Shown here: in pieces, positions 8,662 through 18,627 of the stretch | How positions within the stretch are numbered: the stretch's first letter is position 1 | Layout of the letters: each line of letters starts with the position of its first letter | Assembly: GCF_019424165.1 (NCBI RefSeq) | Contig: NZ_JAHZAA010000007.1 | Coordinates: 25,692 to 89,691 of the forward strand | Length of the DNA: 64,000 nucleotides | Reading direction: 5' to 3' | Source of the DNA: Desulfovibrio sp. | Lineage (GTDB): Bacteria; Desulfobacterota; Desulfovibrionia; Desulfovibrionales; Desulfovibrionaceae | Notes under the pieces: generated by a model | What the model was told of the DNA's origin: nothing | The model's input: the letters and a program-made list of their open reading frames with translations, nothing else | Database searches by the model: none | Program-made: the position numbers and the translations under genes

Positions 8662-10455
8662 ATGACCGCATCTTTTGAAGAATTGGGCTTGTCCCACGAA
8701 CTGTTGAAAGCCGTTGAAGACATGGGCTTTGAAGAGCCTTCCCCCATACAGGTTCTGGCCGTCCCCTGCCTGCTGGCAGGCAATGACGCCTTTGGCCAGG
8801 CGCAGACAGGTACCGGAAAAACAGCGGCTTTTGGCCTGCCCATTCTGGACAAGCTCACGCCCGAAAGAAACACACAGGCCCTTATATTGTGCCCCACGCG
8901 TGAGCTCGCCATCCAGGTAGCCGAAGAGCTGAACAAACTTGCCGCCCACAAAAGGGGCGTCGCCATTCTGCCCATCTACGGCGGGCAGCCCATTGAAAGG
9001 CAGTTGCGCGCGCTGGCCAAGGGCGTGCAGGTTGTGGTGGGTACGCCCGGGCGCGTTATGGACCACCTCAAACGCGGCACCCTGCGCCTGAGCGAAGCCC
9101 GCGTGGCCGTACTGGACGAAGCGGACGAAATGCTGGACATGGGCTTTCGTGAAGACATTGAGTCCATTCTGGAACAGACCCCGGCAAGCTGCCAGCGGGT
9201 GCTGTTTTCCGCCACTGTTCCTCCGGCCATCCGCGAACTGAGCAAACGCTTTCTCCGCGAACCGGAGATGCTCACCGTAGCCCAGAAAATGCTCACGGTT
9301 CCGGCCATTGAACAGATTTATTATGAAGTGCGCCCCCACCAGAAGATGGACGCCCTCTGCCGCCTGCTGGATTCCCGCGCCTTTCACAAGGCTCTTGTCT
9401 TCTGCTCCACCAAACGCGGCGCGGATGAAGTGACCACACACCTGCAGCAACGCGGCTATCAGTCCGACAGCCTGCACGGCAACCTAGCGCAGTCGCAGCG
9501 CGACCGCGTGATGCAGCGTTTCCGTGCCGAAGGGCTGGACGTGCTGGTAGCCACAGACGTGGCGGCACGCGGCCTTGACGTGGACGACGTGGACGCCGTC
9601 GTCAACTACGACATCCCCCACGATGTGGAAAAATATGTGCACCGCATAGGGCGCACAGGACGGGCGGGCCGTGTGGGCAGCGCCTTTACCTTTGTGACCA
9701 TGCGCGAACATTACAAGATGCGCGACATCATCCGCTGCACCCGCGCGCGCATCACCGAAGGACGTTTGCCCAGCCTGCGTGATGTGGACAATATCCGCAC
9801 CTCCCGCCTGCTGGATGAAGTGCGCCAGACCGTTGAATCCGGCACGCTTGAGCGCTGGCTCACCCTGGTGGAAGATTTTCTGGCCACACAGTTCCCTGAC
9901 GGTGAAATTACCAGCCGCGATATTTCTGCTGCCCTTTTCAAGCTGCTCATGCAGCGGGATTTTGGCGATCAGGACAAGCCGCTGGATCAGGATCCGCTGG
10001 CCGTGGACCCCCGCCGCCAGTACAAGGACAGGGACAGGGACGGCGCGCCCGGCAGGCGTGAACCCGGCAAGCCCGGCGCACGCCCGCAACGGCGCGAAAA
10101 TGACGGCCCCATGACCAGGCTGCATCTCAATGTGGGGCATACGCACAAGGCCACACCCCGCGAACTGGTGGGAGCCATTACTGGCGAAACCGGAATTTCC
10201 AGCCGTCACATCGGGGCCATCAGCATCAACAAGAGCTTCTGTGTTGTGGAAATAGCCCAGGAGATGGCAGACGACGTGCTGGCCGTACTTAACAGGGGCG
10301 TCTTTATTGCAGGCATGCGTGTGGCGGCAAAAGTGGACAGCGGCAAACCCGCCTACCCGCGCCCCCGCAAACCTTTTGCCCCGGGACCTCGCCGTCAGGC
10401 TCCCGGCAAATACGGCAAAAAAGGCCGTAGCGGGCCGGAAGAGTACTACAGCTAG
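8662..10455 (+). CDS. DEAD-box ATP-dependent RNA helicase (CsdA/DeaD type)
   Basis: A 597-residue helicase. It carries the Q motif (FEEPSPIQ), motif I AQTGTGKT, PTRELAIQ, DEAD, SAT, and the second RecA domain ending HRIGRTGRAGR. Residues after about 430 form a basic, Arg/Gly/Pro-rich linker and a DbpA/CsdA-type RNA-binding domain (about 510-575). It probably acts in ribosome assembly or RNA turnover at low temperature. The start at 8662 has AGGA six bases upstream and begins at the Q motif; the longer frame from 8584 adds AT-rich leader sequence. Transcribed alone, divergent from tatA. Confidence 0.95.
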   Translation: MTASFEELGLSHELLKAVEDMGFEEPSPIQVLAVPCLLAGNDAFGQAQTGTGKTAAFGLPILDKLTPERNTQALILCPTRELAIQVAEELNKLAAHKRGVAILPIYGGQPIERQLRALAKGVQVVVGTPGRVMDHLKRGTLRLSEARVAVLDEADEMLDMGFREDIESILEQTPASCQRVLFSATVPPAIRELSKRFLREPEMLTVAQKMLTVPAIEQIYYEVRPHQKMDALCRLLDSRAFHKALVFCSTKRGADEVTTHLQQRGYQSDSLHGNLAQSQRDRVMQRFRAEGLDVLVATDVAARGLDVDDVDAVVNYDIPHDVEKYVHRIGRTGRAGRVGSAFTFVTMREHYKMRDIIRCTRARITEGRLPSLRDVDNIRTSRLLDEVRQTVESGTLERWLTLVEDFLATQFPDGEITSRDISAALFKLLMQRDFGDQDKPLDQDPLAVDPRRQYKDRDRDGAPGRREPGKPGARPQRRENDGPMTRLHLNVGHTHKATPRELVGAITGETGISSRHIGAISINKSFCVVEIAQEMADDVLAVLNRGVFIAGMRVAAKVDSGKPAYPRPRKPFAPGPRRQAPGKYGKKGRSGPEEYYS

Positions 10456-10633
10456 AACTGCGCCGGGCAACTGCTGTCGCTCCCAACTGGCGCCACATCT
10501 GTGGCGGGGGGCGGCTGCGGGTACGGCACACGCTGCGGCAAGGCCCGTTTTGACGGGACTACCGGGTAAAAGGACAGGCCAAGAACAGCCTTACGGCAGC
10601 CCAACGCAGCACAGCAAAATGACTGTTAGCCTA

Positions 10634-10675
10634 AACAGGCCCAGGCGGAACGTTGCCCGCCTGCGCCTGTTTTTT
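10634..10675 (+). terminator. Strong intrinsic terminator
   Basis: AACAGGC-CC-AGGCGG pairs with CCGCCTG-C-GCCTGTT around a short loop and is followed by TTTTTT. It lies 180 bases after the helicase stop and most likely ends that transcript. Confidence 0.85.
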
Positions 10676-11111
10676 GCCGCTACCGAGTCCGCAGCATATC
10701 CCATACCCACTCTGTACAAATAGCCTGGTGAATTATGCCTGCCTCCGGAGCGGCTCCGCTTTGTCACTGCCTAAAAAACCTTTTATGCCGCCTCTCTTGC
10801 ACCGCGCCGTATTCCGCCTGAAACGCCTTTGTCTCACAAGGCCTGCCGACAGCCAAACAGTCTGCCTTGAGGTCAGGCAATGCACAAACAGCACTGAGCA
10901 CTATAGATCTCTTTTTACATATATTCGCCAATATCTGCTGTTTTGCGCAAGTATACTTTTCTTCCATCAGGCATTTCTGTTTCGAGCGCTCCTGTCTTGC
11001 ACTCAACCTGTGACTGTGTGACACTTGCAACCCAAAGCTGCCTCGGCAGGCGAAACATGCAGGACAGCAGCAGGGCAAGGCCGGGGACGGCACAACAACA
11101 GGCGGTATTTC
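10676..11111. other. Leader region of modD, no gene seen
   Basis: No protein-like frame. A small inverted repeat ATATT-CGCC-AATAT at 10921-10934 could be a regulatory site for modD; a ModE-like role is only a guess. Confidence 0.4.
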
Positions 11112-11984
11112 ATGCATATTTTCAAATCGGCATCATGGATTGACAGCCTTTTAACCGACGATTGCCCCGGCCCGGACCTGACCGTGGAAATGCTGGGCAT
11201 CGGCCCGCAAAGCGGCGCAATGCTTTTCAGCCCTCGTGCGGACGGCATCATCAGCGGTGTGGAAGAAGCGGAGCAGCTCCTGACGCGCTGCGGCCTTTCC
11301 ACCACACGCATGGCCGCCAACGGCGACATGCTTCAGGCCGGTCAGGTTTTTCTTGAGGCCAGGGGCCGTGCCGCTGCCCTGCATAAGGGCTGGAAAGCGG
11401 CTCAGGTTCTTATGGAATACATGTCGGGCATTGCCCGCCGCTGCGCCTTCATGCTGGAACGCGCCCGCGCCGTGCGCCCCGGCGTGCAGGTGGCCGTGAC
11501 GCGCAAGAGCTTTCCCGGAGCCAAGGCCCTGTGCCTCGAAGCCGCCCTGAACGGCGGGGCCATCATACACAGGCAGAACCTTTCAGAATCTGTTTTGCTG
11601 TTTGCGCAGCATCTGCTGTTTTTTTCCGGCAGTGAAAAACAGCCCGCGCTGGAAACCCTCGCCCGCCAAGTACGGGACCTGCGCGCCCGCATGCCGGAAA
11701 AAAACATCACCATCGAGGTGGACTGCCTTGATGACGCCCTGCTGGCGGCAGGAGCCGGGCTGGACATCATCCAGTGCGAAAAGTTCTCCTGCCAGGACCT
11801 GGCGGCCACCGTCGGCGCGCTGAAATCCGCACGGCCCGACATTCTCATTCTGGCCGCGGGCGGCATTGGCGGCGACAATGCGGCGGAATACGCCGCAACG
11901 GGCGTGGATGTGCTTGTAACCAGTTGGCCGTACTGGGGCAAACCGGCGGACATACAGGTCGTTATGGCGGCTGACGCCCGATAG
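11112..11984 (+). CDS. modD: ModD, NadC-like pyrophosphorylase of molybdenum loci
   Basis: A 290-residue homologue of nicotinate-nucleotide pyrophosphorylase (quinolinate phosphoribosyltransferase fold) of the ModD branch, usually found next to molybdate transport genes. Family hallmarks include a DDxxxPDLT-like start (DDCPGPDLT), ISGVEEAEQLL, the basic TRKSFPGAKALCLEAAL strand and the C-terminal GGIGGDNAAEYAATGVDVLVTS barrel. ATG 11112 opens at the conserved N-terminus. No modABC genes lie in the window, so it is separated from its usual partners. The precise reaction of ModD is not established. Confidence 0.88.
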   Translation: MHIFKSASWIDSLLTDDCPGPDLTVEMLGIGPQSGAMLFSPRADGIISGVEEAEQLLTRCGLSTTRMAANGDMLQAGQVFLEARGRAAALHKGWKAAQVLMEYMSGIARRCAFMLERARAVRPGVQVAVTRKSFPGAKALCLEAALNGGAIIHRQNLSESVLLFAQHLLFFSGSEKQPALETLARQVRDLRARMPEKNITIEVDCLDDALLAAGAGLDIIQCEKFSCQDLAATVGALKSARPDILILAAGGIGGDNAAEYAATGVDVLVTSWPYWGKPADIQVVMAADAR

Positions 11985-12099
11985 GCGGCGTCTCCTTACA
12001 CCTCTCCCTCAGGCAATCCGACGGCCGCGGGACAGGACGTTTTGCCGGCAGCACGGCGGCCCTTGGCCGCAGATCCGTCCGTCAGACATGGCCTTGCAA

Positions 12100-12594
12100 T
12101 CAAAAAGCCGCGCCCTCCCGGTGTGCGGCGGCCTTTGCCGCGATGCGCAGAAACTTTTCAGCCATAACGCCGGGCGCGATTTTCGCCTGTGCTCCGGCCG
12201 AGGTACGCACGCTGCCCTCAAGCTGCATGGGTTCACTGCCGTAAGCCTTTTCCAGCGCATCCTCCATGGCGCGCCGCAGCAGCGCGAACGAGGCATCCAC
12301 TTCAGGATAGAGATTATCCTCCCGCCAGGGCAGCACAAGAGTGCGCGTCCAGGCATGCCCCTTGTGCGAGGGAGCCTCCAGCGTGTGGAACATTTCGGGC
12401 CTGTAGTCCGGCGCGCGTTCAAACAGGCCGGGATAGCAGTAGTCCTGCCGCTCTTCCTCCGGCCGGGGAATTGTGGAAACAATGCTCACCACCGGCAGGG
12501 CCAGCGCCCGCTCGTGGTCTTCAAGCTGTGCGCAGTAACTGAGAACCGGCCGCAGGTTTCCTCTTTTTTTGGTGATCTTCCATTCTATACGCAT
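12100..12594 (-). CDS. Conserved hypothetical protein, third gene of MoxR-VWA operon
   Basis: A 164-residue soluble protein with no recognised domain. It begins MRIEWKITKKRGNLRP, has a central Pro/Glu/Tyr-rich segment and a helical C-terminus. It follows the VWA-metallopeptidase gene by 21 bases on the same strand, so it is probably co-transcribed with the MoxR ATPase and VWA protein. In such systems the extra gene is often a client or adaptor; that is inference here. Confidence 0.7.
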   Translation of the reverse strand: MRIEWKITKKRGNLRPVLSYCAQLEDHERALALPVVSIVSTIPRPEEERQDYCYPGLFERAPDYRPEMFHTLEAPSHKGHAWTRTLVLPWREDNLYPEVDASFALLRRAMEDALEKAYGSEPMQLEGSVRTSAGAQAKIAPGVMAEKFLRIAAKAAAHREGAAF

Positions 12595-12615
12595 AACTGC
12601 TCCGCTGGTTCTTCA

Positions 12616-14058
12616 TCAATGTTGGGCCGCAGGCGTGGGCGGCCATGTCTGTGCTGGTCCGGCCATCAGGTTCACAAGTTCCCCGAAGGGCGGTTGCTCC
12701 GCATTGGGCTCACTGCACACCCACAGAACCGGATAGTCCGGCTCGTGGGGAAAGCGGTTGCACTCAAGGTCTGTAAACCAGATGAGGCAGGTGGGGTGCA
12801 GGTTTTGATCCGCAATATGAGCACAGACCGGACGGTAGTCTGTACCGCCGCCGCCCACGGGCATAAGGTCGGTCGGCATGCTCATGCGGTTAAAGGTTAT
12901 TTCGCCCTGAATTTTTGTATCGTGAAACAATACGGTCAGCGTGGTGTCATAGGCATCCAGCACTGAAAAAAGCTCCGTACAGAATATGGACAGCACCTTT
13001 TCATCCACCGAGCCGGAACAATCCACAGCCAGCACCACATGGGGCAGGCGGGCCTCACGGCGGGCGGGCAGGTAAATATTCTGGTACAGATAGCGCCTGT
13101 TGGGGGTGGACCAGGAATAGTCGCTGTTGGCGCAATGCTCCAGAAAACGGCGCAGCAGTTCGCGCCAGTCCAGCTCTGGCTGCCGTTCCTTGCGAAGCAG
13201 GCGCGTCAGCCCCGCAGGCAGGCTGCCCATATGCCGCGCCCGCTGCACGGCCTGATTCAGGGCTACATCCGCCTCCTGCTCAGCCAGCTTGAGGGCCTGA
13301 TCGTTTTCCAGCCCGCTCACGTCAGGGTGGTCGCGCACTTCTCCGGTAAAGGAGGTCTTGCCCTCGCCCTGCACCGGGCTGCCCTTGTCTTTTTTGGCCG
13401 TGGGCGTTGCGCCCGACGCCCCTTGTTCGCCCTGCTCCTGACCGGTTTTTTCCTTTGTGCCGCTACTGGCTTTTGCGGCGCTTTTTCCGCCCAGTTCCTT
13501 GCCACCGTCAAACGACATGGCTCCCGCGCCTTCCTGATCCTGCCCGTCGGCCTGGGCAGAATCGCCACGCGCGTCCCCCCTGGAGGCACTTTCCTGAAGA
13601 ACGGCCAGCGCTTCATAAATATCGTCAGCCGACAGGCCCGCATATGCCGGGTCGTGGGCAAAGCCTTCGGGCAGCTCAAAGCCGGATTCGAGCAAAATGT
13701 GGTTTATGGCCAGATCACAGGCCCGGTTCCACATTTTTTCCTCGCGCCCCTTGCGGCGCAGATGATGGCCGAAAGCCAGATGCATGATCTCGTGCGCCTG
13801 GGCGGCCACCAGCCGGGCTTCGGGAAGGGTGGCGGCATAGGCGGGATTAAAGCCGAGGCTCTTGCCGTCTGTCCACAGGTCGCCGCAGTCGGTGTCTTCC
13901 CTGAAGCGCAGCCGCAATGCCAGAGAGCCGAAAAACGGATGGTCCAGCACCAGGGCTGTTCTGGCTTTTTTCATGGCCAGCGCCGCCCGGCGTGAAAGGT
14001 CATCCTCCGGCGGGGAACTGTCGCAAGGCCCGCGCAGCAGGCTGTCATGCTCGCTCAT
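12616..14058 (-). CDS. Metallopeptidase-like/VWA protein (DUF2201 type)
   Basis: A 480-residue protein with two parts. The N-terminal region has a zincin-like AHEIMHLAFGHH (HExxH) motif at about residues 85-100. A central low-complexity linker rich in Gly, Lys, Glu and Ser (about 165-245) leads to a C-terminal von Willebrand A domain with the MIDAS motif DCSGS near 345. This matches the DUF2201 putative metallopeptidase plus VWA-like family. It starts two bases after the MoxR ATPase stop. MoxR-VWA pairs act as chaperone-like remodelling systems that mature or activate protein complexes; the client here is unknown. Confidence 0.88.
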   Translation of the reverse strand: MSEHDSLLRGPCDSSPPEDDLSRRAALAMKKARTALVLDHPFFGSLALRLRFREDTDCGDLWTDGKSLGFNPAYAATLPEARLVAAQAHEIMHLAFGHHLRRKGREEKMWNRACDLAINHILLESGFELPEGFAHDPAYAGLSADDIYEALAVLQESASRGDARGDSAQADGQDQEGAGAMSFDGGKELGGKSAAKASSGTKEKTGQEQGEQGASGATPTAKKDKGSPVQGEGKTSFTGEVRDHPDVSGLENDQALKLAEQEADVALNQAVQRARHMGSLPAGLTRLLRKERQPELDWRELLRRFLEHCANSDYSWSTPNRRYLYQNIYLPARREARLPHVVLAVDCSGSVDEKVLSIFCTELFSVLDAYDTTLTVLFHDTKIQGEITFNRMSMPTDLMPVGGGGTDYRPVCAHIADQNLHPTCLIWFTDLECNRFPHEPDYPVLWVCSEPNAEQPPFGELVNLMAGPAQTWPPTPAAQH

Positions 14059-14060
14059 GG

Positions 14061-15053
14061 CTACATCAGCACTTCAGCGTTTTTTTCCGCCCAACGGGAA
14101 AAAGCCTCGGTGTGCACAAGTTCCGTATCCTGGCACACGGCGTCACGCATGAGCAAAACGCCGAATTCCGAGGGCAGCCGTTCGGCGTAGGCCGTAAGCG
14201 CGTTTATGGTTTCGGCGTTGGCCCTGAGGCTCAGTGCCTCGCACATGGCATAAAGAGCCGCCGGCTCCAGAGGAACGGCGGCCGAGGCCGGGGCCGCCAG
14301 CACTTCTTCCACTGTGGGCAGCTCACGCCATACAGCAAGAAAGCCCATAAATTCCGCAGCGCCCGCCGCCCCTACAGTACCCTGAAAAAGTTCATATTCC
14401 ACATCCTGGTCCGGCACGGCATCAAGAATACGCGAGACAAATTCCCACGACCGGGGCGAAGCAAAGGCCTTTTCTGATTTTTGCGGGTCAAAGTCGTGCA
14501 GCAAACGAGGCCTGAAACGCAAAAATGCGCACACTTCAGGCCGTATGCCCGCCATCTGCGCCCAGGCGAGCCAGTCATCCAGGTTGGCGTCAAACTCCAG
14601 GTGCACCATGCGGTTAGCCAGGGCCGAGGGCATGCGGTATGACACGGCCTTGTCCTTTTCGCGGTTGCCCGCAGCCACAATGGCCCATCCGTCAGGCAGG
14701 CGGTATTCGCCAATGGCCCGATCCAGAATAAGCTGGTAACAGGCGGCCTGCACAAGTGGCGGCGCGGCGTTCAGCTCATCCAGAAAAATTATGCCTTCTT
14801 CCGGATCTGCAGGCGTGGGCAAAAATGCCGGGGGACACCATACAGAAAGCCCCTGTTCGGTAATGCGCGGCAGGCCGCGCAGATCCACAGGGTCAAGCAG
14901 CACGGCGCGGATATCGCGCAAGGCTACGCCCCTGGACTCTGCCACCTGGGCCACTATCTGACTTTTTCCCACGCCCGGCGCGCCCCATAAAAAAGCTGGC
15001 TGGCGGATGGAAATAAGAGAGTTCAAGGCAGAAACAATTTGCGAAGGTGTCAT
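14061..15053 (-). CDS. MoxR-type AAA+ ATPase
   Basis: A 330-residue AAA+ ATPase with Walker A WGAPGVGKSQ near residue 25, Walker B GIIFLDELNAA, a sensor-1 WAIVAAGN segment and the insert typical of MoxR proteins. The start at 15053 has an AGGA box and opens right before the AAA domain; the frame extends upstream but without domain support. It is the first gene of a three-gene minus-strand operon with the VWA/HExxH protein and a hypothetical protein. Likely role: ATP-driven remodelling of a substrate recruited by the VWA partner. Confidence 0.93.
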   Translation of the reverse strand: MTPSQIVSALNSLISIRQPAFLWGAPGVGKSQIVAQVAESRGVALRDIRAVLLDPVDLRGLPRITEQGLSVWCPPAFLPTPADPEEGIIFLDELNAAPPLVQAACYQLILDRAIGEYRLPDGWAIVAAGNREKDKAVSYRMPSALANRMVHLEFDANLDDWLAWAQMAGIRPEVCAFLRFRPRLLHDFDPQKSEKAFASPRSWEFVSRILDAVPDQDVEYELFQGTVGAAGAAEFMGFLAVWRELPTVEEVLAAPASAAVPLEPAALYAMCEALSLRANAETINALTAYAERLPSEFGVLLMRDAVCQDTELVHTEAFSRWAEKNAEVLM

Positions 15054-15253
15054 GGCATTCCTGTAAGCCGCTGTCGGCTGGTGGTAGTGAATGCACGGAT
15101 GCTGCCTCATATGAAAATGAAAGTCAATGTCACAAAGAGGCCCAGCCAACGCCCTCCGCCATCTTTGTACTCCATGAGAACGCCAACGGCCCACACGATA
15201 ACAGCCGCCCATTATCGGGCGGCTGTGTGCAATCATCAACCTATGTTTTTTAC

Positions 15254-18211
15254 TCAGCCGAGCACTGCTCTGGCTTCGGCCAACCGGGCCTCATCCTCCC
15301 GGTCAAGGGCGCGCAAGGCACGCGCCAGCGTCTGCCAGGCCTCCGGCCTGTCATGCAGGCCAGCGCTTTTACGCGCCAGCAGTTCAGCCACGGCCGGGTC
15401 TTCGTTGCCGTCCAGATAGATATTTGCCAGCAGCAGCATGGACGCCGCATCCTGCGGGTTGCGCAACAGGGCCTCATGCAGAAGCTCGCGGGCCTCGCCT
15501 CCCCGCCGCTGGCGGGCTGCCACGCGGGCCAGATGCCGCCGGGCCACGCCCGGTCTGCCGGGCGAAGCGTCTTCAATGGCCGCCGCCAGCTCATAGTAGC
15601 GTCGGGCTTCGGCCCTTCTGCCGCCCTGCTCACAAAGCTGCCCCAGCCGGATATGCGCAAAAAGGTGGTCAGGCGCGACCTTGGCGCACTGCCGGTAGTA
15701 GCGGGCCGCGGCGCGGCGCTCTCCCAGGCTCTGGCAGATATTGCCAAGATTGTAGTAGATCTGTTTGGCCACGCCCGCATCGGGATTGTGCCGCAGGGCT
15801 TCGAGAAAATAGCGTCGGGCCTCATGCCCCCGCCCCAGGGCCGCCATGCACACGCCAAGAGAGTTCCAGGCCATCACATTGGCTTTGTCCGCCAGCAGGG
15901 CAAGCTTGTACTCTTCCAGAGCGCCGAACACGTCGCCCAGGCTGTAACGCCTGTCGGCGCTGATGTTGAGCGCCAGGGAATTGCATATGCCGACACGTGG
16001 CTGCGGCAGAAGAAGGGCGTATTCCAGAGCCTTGAGGGCGCAATCCGGCATTTCTGCCTTGCGGTACTGCAGAAAGGGAAAAGCTGCCAGACCGGCCGCG
16101 GCATCAAATCCTTCTTTTTTCAGATCTGCGCACAAGCGTTCATACAGCCCGGCAACATCCGGCGTTTCAACACCGGGGTGAAAAAATATCAGGCTGTTGC
16201 TGCCGTACAAACCAGCCAGCGGCTCAGCCTGCCCGGCGGCAGGAGCGAGTTTGTGCAAAAGTTTTCCCCACAGGCGCAGGGCCGTGGCCGGGGCATGACC
16301 TTCGGCATTTTCCAGCCGCACAATTGCCAGCACAAAACGGGCGCAACGTTCGCTGTCATGCGCAAAACGGTTAAGAAAGTCGCCATGCCCGCACAGGCCG
16401 CATCGGGGGCTTTTCGCAGAGGAAGCGTCTGCTCCTTCTTTTTGTTCAGCATCTGGCGCTGTTGAGTCGCTGGCCGCCACTGCGGGAAACGACACGGCGC
16501 GCATCTCCGCCCGCGGGCTTTCAGAATTGCCGACGGCTCCGGAGCGTTCGGCAGATCCGGTGGAACAAAACGCAGCCTGGGTAGGCACGGCGGCCTGCGG
16601 GAACGCATCCGGGTTTGCCGCCGCGTCGGCTGCATGGCCAGACGCATCGGCAGGTTCGCCACGCCCCTCCGCCTGACGCGTGGGTGCGGCGGGCGGCGTC
16701 AACAGGGCTTCCTGCACACCGGGAATACTCAGAGACGGGTCATGCCCGTCCAGATCCGGGCTGAGCACGGGGCTTTGCCCAAGAAGTGCCAGACTGTCGC
16801 CCGGCATCGGCAGAAGGGCCGCGTCCGCCAGATGCAGAATTTCAGCCACAGAATCCCTGTCGCCCACGCGCAGCAGCACTGCCTCGCCCTTATAGCGCGG
16901 CTTGTGGTCTACATCCGTACTCCAGACCGCAAAGCGCATGCCTTCACGCGCTTTGGCCTGACGCCCGAGGCTGATACGCAAACGGCCCAGCGGGAGACGC
17001 TCAAGCACCAGCCCGCCTTCTTGCAGGATACGGGCAAAGGGCATGATGCGACTTTCTCCGGCGCGGGTTCCGTCAGCTCCGGCGGCTTCGGCCGCAGCGG
17101 CGGTCTGGCCTGCCACATCGGCTGCCAATCTGGCGCGAGCCATAAGCAGGCGCGCCTGTTCATACATGCCAAGGCCCATTTCAGCGCCCTGCATGTCTTG
17201 CGGATACAGGGCGTGCCCGGCACACAGACGCGCGTGCACGACCTGTCTGGTCAACGGCGAAACCGGACGTTCGGCCTCCATACGCGCAAGCACCGCGCGG
17301 GCCAGTTTGTGGCACGCCCCCCGCCCGCTGGCCGAAAGCAGCAGGGCCAGCTCGTGCCGCCCCACCCGCGCGGCCAGCACGTCAGACGGCAGAACCGAGC
17401 GGCAGGCATCGGCAAACTTGCGCATAAAGTTTTCGGCAAAGGCAAAGCCGTGCCGCCGCACCACATCCGGGCCGTTATTCATGCGCAAAAGCACAATGCC
17501 CATACACATGCGGTGCATGGGCGCGGCAAGCCCCTCAGGGGCAGAAGGTTCTTCAAGGTGTGCCCGCACTCTTTCAGCCTCGCCCTCCATTCGGGCAAAA
17601 AGGCTTTCCTCCGTAGCAAGCCCGGTAACCGCATCCGTGCGCACGGCCTTGGCGCGAGCCAGATTTTCAAGAATCAGCCCGGTAATGGCGGGCAAAATCT
17701 CCAGCAGGGGACGCACCTCGCGAGCGCGAACACCATGCAGCATGACCATGCCCAAAAGCTGCTCTTTCCAGATCAGGGGCAAAAGCAATTTGCGTTCACG
17801 CGCCAGCAGTTGTGGCTCATCTGAAGCCTGGCTTCTGGGAAAATACAGGGCATGCCCGCTGAAAGAAAAAAAGGTTGCCAGTTGCCTGCACAACAGTCCT
17901 TCCATTTCCATGAGATCTTCACGGGCCAGCTTGCGCACATCCCGTTGACCGGAATACTCGCTGCCCTGCACGGCTCCGTCCCGGACCGGAACATCCCACG
18001 AGCTTTCCAGCCGCCCGGCCCATTCGGGGTACGCCGCGCCGCCCGGCGCTTCAGTCCGCCCGGGGGCGGTTTCCGGCACATTTGACGGCACGTCTTGAAC
18101 GGCTGCCGTTTCCACGCTGTTCGCCGCAGTGCGCGAATCCTGCCCCTCAACGGGACGGCCGGCCGCCTTGCGGCCTGCTCCGGCTTTTTTGCGCGTTGTA
18201 TGCTGTGCCAT
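15254..18211 (-). CDS. Large TPR protein with degenerate GGDEF-like regions
   Basis: A 985-residue cytoplasmic protein. After an Ala/Gly-rich N-terminus comes a GAF-like segment. Then a diguanylate-cyclase-like domain (about 195-370) begins with DAVTGLATEESLF but carries VGRHEL where GGDEF should be, so it should be catalytically dead. A CGLCGHGDF cysteine pair and a second weak cyclase-like stretch (about 640-770) follow. The C-terminus (about 780-985) holds five or six TPR repeats. ATG 18211 (GAAGGGG upstream) is preferred over 18250, whose AAGG abuts the codon. Probably a scaffold or c-di-GMP-related sensor; function unknown. Confidence 0.75.
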   Translation of the reverse strand: MAQHTTRKKAGAGRKAAGRPVEGQDSRTAANSVETAAVQDVPSNVPETAPGRTEAPGGAAYPEWAGRLESSWDVPVRDGAVQGSEYSGQRDVRKLAREDLMEMEGLLCRQLATFFSFSGHALYFPRSQASDEPQLLARERKLLLPLIWKEQLLGMVMLHGVRAREVRPLLEILPAITGLILENLARAKAVRTDAVTGLATEESLFARMEGEAERVRAHLEEPSAPEGLAAPMHRMCMGIVLLRMNNGPDVVRRHGFAFAENFMRKFADACRSVLPSDVLAARVGRHELALLLSASGRGACHKLARAVLARMEAERPVSPLTRQVVHARLCAGHALYPQDMQGAEMGLGMYEQARLLMARARLAADVAGQTAAAAEAAGADGTRAGESRIMPFARILQEGGLVLERLPLGRLRISLGRQAKAREGMRFAVWSTDVDHKPRYKGEAVLLRVGDRDSVAEILHLADAALLPMPGDSLALLGQSPVLSPDLDGHDPSLSIPGVQEALLTPPAAPTRQAEGRGEPADASGHAADAAANPDAFPQAAVPTQAAFCSTGSAERSGAVGNSESPRAEMRAVSFPAVAASDSTAPDAEQKEGADASSAKSPRCGLCGHGDFLNRFAHDSERCARFVLAIVRLENAEGHAPATALRLWGKLLHKLAPAAGQAEPLAGLYGSNSLIFFHPGVETPDVAGLYERLCADLKKEGFDAAAGLAAFPFLQYRKAEMPDCALKALEYALLLPQPRVGICNSLALNISADRRYSLGDVFGALEEYKLALLADKANVMAWNSLGVCMAALGRGHEARRYFLEALRHNPDAGVAKQIYYNLGNICQSLGERRAAARYYRQCAKVAPDHLFAHIRLGQLCEQGGRRAEARRYYELAAAIEDASPGRPGVARRHLARVAARQRRGGEARELLHEALLRNPQDAASMLLLANIYLDGNEDPAVAELLARKSAGLHDRPEAWQTLARALRALDREDEARLAEARAVLG

Positions 18212-18627
18212 GTGCTGCGTATCCCCTTCGGGCTGAAAATTCTGTTTCATCCTTGAAGTGTAGTTCGCTGGTGGCCGCTTGTCTAGAAAATATCATGAAA
18301 ACCGGCCTCTATATCGGCACTGAAAAAAACTGATCAATGCGCCCGCGCGTTACGGCCTGTAAAAACGTGGCTCCTCACGGCGGAACGTGCCGGAATATAC
18401 ATGTCTGGCGTCAAAATCCTCTGCGGGAGCAGCTATCGCGCACTCTCGCAGCCGCCGGGGCAGTTTCAGATTGGTATTGCTTCACCCGGCTCCTGCTGCT
18501 ACCACAGGCAACACTTGCCCAGTGAAAGCGAAGAGGTTAATATCTGGTAGCCGAAAGATACACACCGCACTGCTGAAATGGGTATACCCATTCCTGCGAG
18601 CAGATTCATACGCATAAGGAACTCATC
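18212..18627. other. Divergent intergenic region
   Basis: About 415 bases between the divergent TPR gene and the MBL-hydrolase gene. No coding frame or strong hairpin is convincing; it should contain both promoters. Confidence 0.5.
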
